Virus record (IMG/VR): IMGVR_UViG_3300028589_000033
Location: 1 to 28,805 of that record
Length of the DNA stretch: 28,805 bases
From: a virus
Direction: 5' to 3' (one strand)
Shown piece after piece: positions 22,992 to 28,805 of this stretch; the stretch's first letter is position 1, and the number at the start of each line of letters is the position of its first letter. Position numbers and translations under genes: made by a program. The notes beneath the pieces are model-generated. The model was not told the DNA's origin. It did no database searches and worked only from the letters and a program-made list of their open reading frames with translations.

Positions 22992-23713
22992 CGTGGAACC
23001 CCTTTGATGACCTCTTCAAGGTCCGTCACTTTCGTATCTGGGTTGATGATGGCAGAGACCGTGTTATCTTGCAGGAAACCACCCGTGATCTTGGAGAACG
23101 TCCCGTCGATGAGCATCGCACCATTGTTCAAACCAACAATCACAGGAGGCCGACCCTCCAACATGGCCTTGCTGTTTCTGTACGCGTTGTCCAGATTGTC
23201 GGGGTCACGCATCATCAGCGACGCATAAACACGCATGTGCTGAGGGGTACCACCTAACCCAGCACCCGACTCCTTCGCTGCATGGTCGTACAACGCAGTG
23301 AAGTCTTTATCGGACATGTACCAAGGTAGCTTCGCATACAGGTCGAACTCCATGAAGTACGCGTAGTTCTTGTTGGGGTCCTGGATATAGCGGAGGTTTT
23401 CGATCAGGACATCACCTTCTTCGAATTCCATCACCACATACTGAACACCATTAATCCCTACTTCGCGCATCCCCATTGGAGCCATGATCACGTCAACCAA
23501 AGCAATCCAGGGGGAGTAAGCCTCCCCCGGGATTACCAAACCTGCCACCAAGGTCGTGGTTACCTTGTCCCCGACAATCGCCATACCGTTTTCGGTAAAG
23601 CGCTTTGGGATGTGGACCTCCAAGCGACGATTCGCCGTTACCGAAAAATCGTCGTTGATGGTGTAGGCTTTACGGATCTTCGCCCTGTCGCGTTTAAGTC
23701 CGCTGACATCCAT
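22988..23713 (-). CDS. Probable virion protein, 241 aa
   Basis: No recognised domain. The protein is soluble and predicted to be beta-rich in the first half (TTTLVAGLVIPGEAYSPWIAL), with helices around residues 130-190. It starts four bases after the end of the 519-aa gene and its stop overlaps the protease-like gene by four bases, so the three are one coupled unit. Genes next to the prohead protease in phage genomes often encode head proteins, which is the only basis for the structural assignment. Confidence 0.65.
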   Translation of the reverse strand: MDVSGLKRDRAKIRKAYTINDDFSVTANRRLEVHIPKRFTENGMAIVGDKVTTTLVAGLVIPGEAYSPWIALVDVIMAPMGMREVGINGVQYVVMEFEEGDVLIENLRYIQDPNKNYAYFMEFDLYAKLPWYMSDKDFTALYDHAAKESGAGLGGTPQHMRVYASLMMRDPDNLDNAYRNSKAMLEGRPPVIVGLNNGAMLIDGTFSKITGGFLQDNTVSAIINPDTKVTDLEEVIKGVPR

Positions 23714-23717
23714 TCGA

Positions 23718-25277
23718 TCAACCTACCAGCTTGCTGGCCAGCATTTCGATCAGAGCGGCGTGCAGACGCTGGCGTTGGCCAACCAGGTTGTCTTCGACTT
23801 CCTGGGAGACGTAGGTGATCTCGAGGATCTCCGCGGCCAGATCACAGCCCAGCAGACGCAGGAAGTTCGGAACTACCTTGGTCTGCAGAACTGCGGTGAT
23901 GCAACGCTCCCGCTCAGGGTCCGGGCCGTCAACACGAACCTCGTTGCTGGAGTAGGTGTTGCTGCTCGAGCTGAACAGGTGGAACAGCTTCTCGATGTCG
24001 TTCGACATGCGCTCACGGATCAGGGTCAGTACCGAGGTACCGTCGCCACCCGTGGTTTTCATCAGCGCTTGCTGAGCGGCTTCGTTCTCGCTCACGAACT
24101 TGGCCATGGCGCGCAGAGCCGATTCGTGGAAGTAATCGTGGGAACGACCTTCCATCGAGTTGTGCAGCGAGCTGTGGTAAGCACCCAGCACTTCTTGCAC
24201 CAGCTCCTTGTTAGCCAGCATTTCGGTCGGTGCTACGTTCTTGCCGGAGACACGCGCCAGCATGCAGGCGGTAACTACGTCAGCCAGCGACACACCCAGG
24301 CCTTCCGCTTCTTTCAGCACTTCGTTGGTGAAGTACACAGTCACGTCAGCCGACAGGACCTTCAGGGCAACACCCAGTTCCTCGTTCGGAGTGATGGTGA
24401 CCATTTCAATCGCTTTGTTATCCACGATGGTCAGTTTACGACCACGGTAGACTTCAGCGATCTTCTTCAGGTTGATCAGGTACACGGTCAACGCGTTCCA
24501 GATCAACTCGACGAAGGTACGGTAGTCTTCCAGCGAGCCTTTCATCAGCCAGTCAACTGGCTTGTCAGAAGCGTACATCTTCGAAGCGATGATGTACATC
24601 TTCATGATGAGGTTGATGTCGATCGACTTGACACGGGTGAAGTCGAACGCCCCACCTTCGGTGCAGTGGAACTTGTCCTTCAGCTGACCGATGCCAGTGA
24701 GTACTTCCGCTGCATAACCCAGCGAGCAGTCCTTGTTGTCGATGATCGCCAGGACTTCAGGGTGGCTGGTTGCCAGGAACTCTTTGATGGTGTCATCGGA
24801 AACCCAGTTGAACTCCAAGCGCTGGAGAACTTCCAGGCCAACACCATCGAAGTTCAGCGCGGTGTTACGCACTTCGGTCGGGTAGATGCTGGAGTGGAAG
24901 AACGGATCGTCCACGTTGGCGAAGCGGATGCACAGCTCGCGGCTGGACAGACCCGACAGACGCTCAGGGGTGTAGAGCAGACTCACGCCGTCAGCGATGG
25001 CAGTAGCCAGCGGGATGCCGTAGGTCTTGACCATCTCGAACGAACCGCGGATGATCTCGGCCATACGGGTGGTACCCGCTTCCATCACTTCACTGTGCGA
25101 GGTGATTTCACCGGTGACTTCGGCGATCTGCTCGCGCCAGCCTTCAGGGGTGTAGGCCAGAGCGCCGTAGCTTTCTTCGTTCAGACCCGCCAGCAGCGGG
25201 CTTGCAGGTACAACCTGCTCAGGAGCCAGGTGAGCGGCAATGTTCTCAGCCAAGGCAATGCTGTCACGACTGATCAT
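23718..25277 (-). CDS. Probable virion protein, 519 aa
   Basis: No family recognised. The protein is mainly helical and acidic, without signal peptide or membrane segments. It has a Ser/Asn-rich loop near residue 430 (LFSSSSNTYSSNE), typical of a surface linker. Codon use is strongly biased, approaching that of the sheath gene, which suggests an abundant product. The start at 25277 overlaps the stop of the 59-aa gene (ATGA), so it is translated by coupling. The cluster 59 aa - 519 aa - 241 aa - protease suggests head components or scaffold, but this is inference from position and expression level. Confidence 0.65.
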   Translation of the reverse strand: MISRDSIALAENIAAHLAPEQVVPASPLLAGLNEESYGALAYTPEGWREQIAEVTGEITSHSEVMEAGTTRMAEIIRGSFEMVKTYGIPLATAIADGVSLLYTPERLSGLSSRELCIRFANVDDPFFHSSIYPTEVRNTALNFDGVGLEVLQRLEFNWVSDDTIKEFLATSHPEVLAIIDNKDCSLGYAAEVLTGIGQLKDKFHCTEGGAFDFTRVKSIDINLIMKMYIIASKMYASDKPVDWLMKGSLEDYRTFVELIWNALTVYLINLKKIAEVYRGRKLTIVDNKAIEMVTITPNEELGVALKVLSADVTVYFTNEVLKEAEGLGVSLADVVTACMLARVSGKNVAPTEMLANKELVQEVLGAYHSSLHNSMEGRSHDYFHESALRAMAKFVSENEAAQQALMKTTGGDGTSVLTLIRERMSNDIEKLFHLFSSSSNTYSSNEVRVDGPDPERERCITAVLQTKVVPNFLRLLGCDLAAEILEITYVSQEVEDNLVGQRQRLHAALIEMLASKLVG

Positions 25278-25453
25278 TCCGATTTCTCCTGTTGACCGGC
25301 CACACGCTTGGACAGGGCTTTGCTGATCTTTTCAGATTGCACAGCTTCATCCAGCGGAGCGATGAACTCAAGACCCACCTTGCGGATGGTATTCTTGATG
25401 AAGTCGGCCGCGTTGGCCAGACTCACAGTGTTGGTGATGAGATTTTGACTCAC
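25274..25453 (-). CDS. Small GTG-start protein, 59 aa
   Basis: A short gene filling the gap between endolysin and the 519-aa gene. It begins with GTG at 25453, preceded by AGGGGGA seven bases upstream, and reads MSQNLITNTVSLANAADFIK, continuing for 39 further codons without interruption. Its TGA overlaps the ATG of the 519-aa gene in ATGA. It is helical and amphipathic in the middle and ends in a charged Lys/Glu/Gln segment. The function is unknown; the tight coupling at its 3' end is the main support that it is real. Confidence 0.7.
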   Translation of the reverse strand: MSQNLITNTVSLANAADFIKNTIRKVGLEFIAPLDEAVQSEKISKALSKRVAGQQEKSE

Positions 25454-25465
25454 GGTACGTCCCCC

Positions 25466-26380
25466 TTAAGGATTTACAACCCGATTAGCAGGGTCCATAC
25501 CCTGGTAATAGATGTCATAGATGGTAGTGCAGATTTCGCCAATGGTGATGACGTCATCCTTGTTCTTGTCGAAGCCGTTGTTCTGGAGGAACGATTTGGC
25601 TTCCATGCGATCGGTCGAGTTCTTACGGAAGAGGGTTTCATCCGCTTTACGACCGACAGCCGCCGGATAGAAGATGGTGAGGTAGAAGTCTTCCAGTTGG
25701 GTATACTTCTTACCGCGCTTCTCCCACATGTCGAAGTACTTGAACACCCACTCCAACTGTTCCAGCTGAGACATCTTCTTCAGCTTGTCGAGTGTGATGT
25801 CAGCCTTGTAGGTTTGCGCAAGGTCTTTCGCAGCGAGATCACCGAACTGGATCAGACCGAAGTAGTTCGACCCGCCGTTGTTCTGCTTGCTCGGGCTGAA
25901 CGTACGACCCGATTCGAACGCCATGCAACCCATCAGCCAGTGAGCAGCTGCTTGTGGGTAACCGCGTTGAGCACAACCCACGGTAACCTTGCGGGCGAAC
26001 TCGGTAGGAACTAACTTACTCCAGCACAGGTCATAGGAAGGCACCCGATGCTTGGACACGTAGAGACCAGCCGCTTTAGCGATGCCGTCAGCCGTACCCT
26101 TACCCCAGACACCGTCAACCTTGGCCAGATACAGACCGATCGACGCCATGGCTTGTTGCAGTGCGATGACTGCGATTTTGCCGTCCTCGCCACCACGGGA
26201 AGGAAGGCTGGCCGCATCCAAAGGACCACGGCCAATGTGTTCGACGTACGGGCGCAATAAAGCAACAGTGGCGGAGGCCGTGCCCGGCCCCCACTCACCG
26301 TCGATTACTCCGCCGTACAAGCCCAGCTCCTTGAGGACCACTTGCAGGTCCCGGAAGCCGTTCTTAGTACGGAAGTTCAT
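25466..26380 (-). CDS. Endolysin: tandem peptidoglycan-binding repeats plus lytic transglycosylase-like domain
   Basis: Degrades the cell wall to release progeny; the modular order resembles KZ144 of phiKZ and EL188 of phage EL. The N-terminus has two peptidoglycan-binding repeats: residues about 8-45 (DLQVVLKELGLYGG...DGEWGPGT) and about 70-105 (ALQQAMASIGLYLAKVDGVWGKGT). KZ144 has one. The C-terminal catalytic domain carries LMGCMAFESGRTF, with E156 as the expected catalytic acid, and NYFGLIQF as in soluble lytic transglycosylases. There is no signal peptide, so it probably needs a holin to reach the wall or acts after membrane rupture. At 304 aa the size is usual. The ATG at 26380 lies two bases after the stop of the polymerase gene, with AGGGG inside that gene, so expression is tied to it. 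Confidence 0.9.
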   Translation of the reverse strand: MNFRTKNGFRDLQVVLKELGLYGGVIDGEWGPGTASATVALLRPYVEHIGRGPLDAASLPSRGGEDGKIAVIALQQAMASIGLYLAKVDGVWGKGTADGIAKAAGLYVSKHRVPSYDLCWSKLVPTEFARKVTVGCAQRGYPQAAAHWLMGCMAFESGRTFSPSKQNNGGSNYFGLIQFGDLAAKDLAQTYKADITLDKLKKMSQLEQLEWVFKYFDMWEKRGKKYTQLEDFYLTIFYPAAVGRKADETLFRKNSTDRMEAKSFLQNNGFDKNKDDVITIGEICTTIYDIYYQGMDPANRVVNP

Positions 26381-26382
26381 AA

Positions 26383-28785
26383 CTATTTACCCCTGTAAGC
26401 CTTGATAGCTTGTTGAGTGAACTGGTAGGTGAGCTCGTTGGTCACCAGCTTGTTACGGAAGCTGAGTACCATTCGGTTGAACATACCTTTAAAGCTCGCC
26501 TTGATGTCAATCACCCAACCACTCTTCGTGGTCATTGGTTTGCCCATGATCCGACCTACGGTCGCCTTCATCTGGTTACCCAACACGTACTTGTCCGCAT
26601 TGGTACTGGCGTCCAGAGACTCGATGTAGATCATCACGTAAGCCATACCCGGTGCAATTGACGGACGGTTCACGTTAGACAGTGTAGAGATGGCGTTGTC
26701 CACAACCCCAGAGTTTTCAATCGAACCCTTGCGCTTCGTCTCCTTGTTCTTAGCGAGTACGAACTTGCGCACCGAATCCGACATCTTCTCCAGAGGGGAG
26801 TTATAGCGCACCTCAATGGCAGTAATCTTGCCATGGTGTTTGGAACGGATCTGCTTGATACCGTATTTGTTGAGCTCTTCCCTGAACCCATCTTGAGCTT
26901 CGCCCTCCACCAAGTGGGGCTCTTCAAGGTTGCATAAAATCGCATCCCGCTCAACGGTATCTCCGACTTTAACCTTCAAATCCAGCACGTGTTCCACGTT
27001 AACAGGGAACCGCGCTTGTTTAATGAAGGGAGTACGGAATTCCTGCGCCAGCTCCATGGAAATGGCGATGGAGTCCTCGTACACGTCTTGGTCTTCCACC
27101 ATGGCAATGCGGCAGATCTTACCGACCTTAAGCGCCACTTGACCTGGACAGAAGACGTCCCGAGCAAACCAATCATCGTCCCAACCGACCACATCACCCT
27201 TACGGAACTTGTCACCCACCTTCAAGTCAGTAACCCGAGTGTGACGGTGGTATTCACCCGCTGCTTCCCCGACCACCATCCCCAGTGGGTACTTGTCTTC
27301 CGTGCCGTCCTTATAGGTGATGGTCAAGCAGTCATCCTCAACCGCCGTAACCTTACCTTCATCTTTGGCGACCTTGCTGTACAGCTCGGAGGTCCGGTGC
27401 GCCACGACGTTCTCGTAACCCGTACGCAGAGTGTTAATCTGGTAGTTCTGCGCGGTAACTGCCTGCGAAGCCTGGGTCGAGGTAAAGGACACACGTTTCG
27501 GGTCGTCGTGTGTGCCGCCGTACATCAGGTTCATCGTCACCGAACCGTCGCCCGTTGCCGTGCGTTTGTTCTTCGGATCGATGTTACCCCGGAAGTCAGC
27601 AATGCCAGGGTCAGACGTCAGGTAAGTAACGAAACCTACTTTACCGCTGTCCTTGTTCGCGTCACTGATCACACCCTTGTAGCTTTCGAGCTGGGTACGT
27701 GCACGCTTGACCATGGTGATCTCGCTACGCCCACCGTCACCACCAAAGGTCACTTCCTCTTGGTCTTTCAGCTGGTGGATAGGGTTAACTTCCTCCACTT
27801 GGTTAACCGAGGTGTCCTTACCGATATTCTGCAAGACCGCATCCGGGTTGAAGTCCAGCTTGTGCTTACGACCTTTGCCCTTGTTGCGGTACTGACGGTT
27901 AGCCCGGCAGAACTCGGTGTACATGTGACCTGCAAACCGCTCGTAACCAACAACACGCTGTTCCTCGATCTCCACCTCATGACGCGCGTAGTCGTTGTCC
28001 AACGCCTTCGCTGCATCGATCAGCAGGTAGTGGAAGGAATCCGAGAGGTGCATCTTCTGCAACTCTTCCTTCGTGATCGGGTCGATGAAGAGGTCAAACA
28101 AGTTCTTCATTTCTTGGAACTGCGACGGACGAACCTTCGGATCACCCATCAGTGCAGGCCAGATCGCGTTGTTGTTCAGGTCGCTACGGCTGAAGTTCCC
28201 GATGTTGTTTAACCGCGGCATCCCACCGAAGATCAGCGTGGTGAGTTTCTCGCGACGGTTGAAGATCAGGTACTCGTCGTTGAACTGGATCGCGTACTCG
28301 TCGCTGGCCAGCTTAGGGCGTGTCCCAATCGGCACGGTACGGGTAGTGGCCTTGATGGTCTTCAGCAACTTGTCAATACCGAAGTAGTAACACAACACAA
28401 CACCCAGCGGGAACGGATAACCACTGATGTTGATTACCGCGTGTTCCAACGGTGCCTTCTTCAGATCGATTCCCAGCAAGTCCTCAATAGTCCCGGTCTC
28501 AGTTTCACCCTGGTAGAGGTTGCCGTAAGGATCGATGGTCAGCGGCTGGTTACCCTTAACACCGATCAGGAAACGTTCCTTCTTGGTGTACTGCTTGAAC
28601 TCAGGGTGTTTCGCCAGCAAGTCCTCGATCTGGAAGTCCAGTGTAGTGTCGCCCACCTTGATGTACTTGTACTGCTTTGCCAGCATCGAGTAGATACGCG
28701 GGCTGACATAATGACGGCTGAACCCGCTACCCTTCGAGAAGGTGTAACCACGGGCTTTGCTCTGAAGAGCAATTTGCTTCACCAT
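26383..28785 (-). CDS. RNA polymerase beta subunit, C-terminal half (phiKZ-type split polymerase)
   Basis: Part of a phage multisubunit RNA polymerase in which beta and beta-prime are each split. Motifs of the bacterial beta C-terminal half appear in order: NPIHQL (334-339) and FGGDGG (347-352), matching NPLxxL and LGPGGL; a segment corresponding to the rifampicin-region follow-on (GFVTYLTSDPGI); YEDSI (E570-D571), matching NFEDSI; then DKYVLGNQMKATVGRI (731-746), where the two lysines equivalent to E. coli K1065 and K1073 are kept at the same eight-residue spacing although the GRHGNKG between them is lost; and GMFNRM near the end. The ATG at 28785 lacks a ribosome binding site and the frame stays open to the window edge, so the gene probably begins outside. 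Position next to the endolysin, as for phiKZ gp149 near gp144, hints at the virion polymerase, but the virion or non-virion identity is not settled. Confidence 0.87.
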   Translation of the reverse strand: MVKQIALQSKARGYTFSKGSGFSRHYVSPRIYSMLAKQYKYIKVGDTTLDFQIEDLLAKHPEFKQYTKKERFLIGVKGNQPLTIDPYGNLYQGETETGTIEDLLGIDLKKAPLEHAVINISGYPFPLGVVLCYYFGIDKLLKTIKATTRTVPIGTRPKLASDEYAIQFNDEYLIFNRREKLTTLIFGGMPRLNNIGNFSRSDLNNNAIWPALMGDPKVRPSQFQEMKNLFDLFIDPITKEELQKMHLSDSFHYLLIDAAKALDNDYARHEVEIEEQRVVGYERFAGHMYTEFCRANRQYRNKGKGRKHKLDFNPDAVLQNIGKDTSVNQVEEVNPIHQLKDQEEVTFGGDGGRSEITMVKRARTQLESYKGVISDANKDSGKVGFVTYLTSDPGIADFRGNIDPKNKRTATGDGSVTMNLMYGGTHDDPKRVSFTSTQASQAVTAQNYQINTLRTGYENVVAHRTSELYSKVAKDEGKVTAVEDDCLTITYKDGTEDKYPLGMVVGEAAGEYHRHTRVTDLKVGDKFRKGDVVGWDDDWFARDVFCPGQVALKVGKICRIAMVEDQDVYEDSIAISMELAQEFRTPFIKQARFPVNVEHVLDLKVKVGDTVERDAILCNLEEPHLVEGEAQDGFREELNKYGIKQIRSKHHGKITAIEVRYNSPLEKMSDSVRKFVLAKNKETKRKGSIENSGVVDNAISTLSNVNRPSIAPGMAYVMIYIESLDASTNADKYVLGNQMKATVGRIMGKPMTTKSGWVIDIKASFKGMFNRMVLSFRNKLVTNELTYQFTQQAIKAYRGK

Positions 28786-28805
28786 CCAAGTGCTCAGGTT
28801 GTCGA

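Noticed and set aside
23760-28212. Plus-strand open frames of 511 and 407 codons opposite the 519-aa gene and the polymerase gene
   Set aside because: The minus-strand reading gives the polymerase motifs and coupled gene starts; the plus-strand frames have no supporting features.

Overview
The window reads as part of the genome of a tailed jumbo bacteriophage of the phiKZ lineage, most likely infecting Pseudomonas. The grounds are a tail sheath and tail tube gene pair next to a terminase large subunit, a split multisubunit RNA polymerase beta fragment, a modular endolysin of the KZ144/EL188 type, a prohead-protease-like gene, and codon use in highly expressed genes like that of Pseudomonas. 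No tRNA, rRNA, insertion sequence or CRISPR array was seen.

Layout. (1) 161-3315, plus strand: five genes, two probable virion proteins and three small proteins that share a C-terminal motif. They end at a GC-rich hairpin facing the terminase. (2) 3357-11993, minus strand: terminase large subunit interrupted by an intein, then three large genes (573, 871 and 292 aa) lying between terminase and sheath, as in phiKZ-type genomes. (3) 12105-15213, plus strand: sheath and tube, with very biased codon use, closed by another strong hairpin. (4) 15278-22015, minus strand: an accessory block of small genes, several with their own terminator. It includes a membrane protein, a secreted protein, two tandem paralogues, a thymidylate kinase and a Nudix-like protein. 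(5) 22134 to the right edge, minus strand: prohead-protease-like protein, two probable virion proteins, a 59-aa GTG-start gene, endolysin, and the C-terminal half of an RNA polymerase beta subunit that probably continues past the window.

How the parts relate. Blocks 1-3 and 5 make the particle (packaging motor, tail, head maturation), the polymerase and the lysis enzyme. Block 4 looks like nucleotide-metabolism and host-interaction functions. Two sites in block 4 match or nearly match the TATATTAC early promoter known from phiKZ, so at least two genes there are probably transcribed early.

The most striking feature is the intein in the terminase ATPase P-loop. It starts with Leu instead of a nucleophile and carries the Trp/Cys/Thr triplet of class 3 inteins. 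Its LAGLIDADG endonuclease motifs have lost both catalytic acids. Other notable items are a Nudix box split by about 23 residues, a tandem paralogue pair, a family of GNRA-loop hairpins, and an abundant-looking 146-aa protein behind an early-like promoter.
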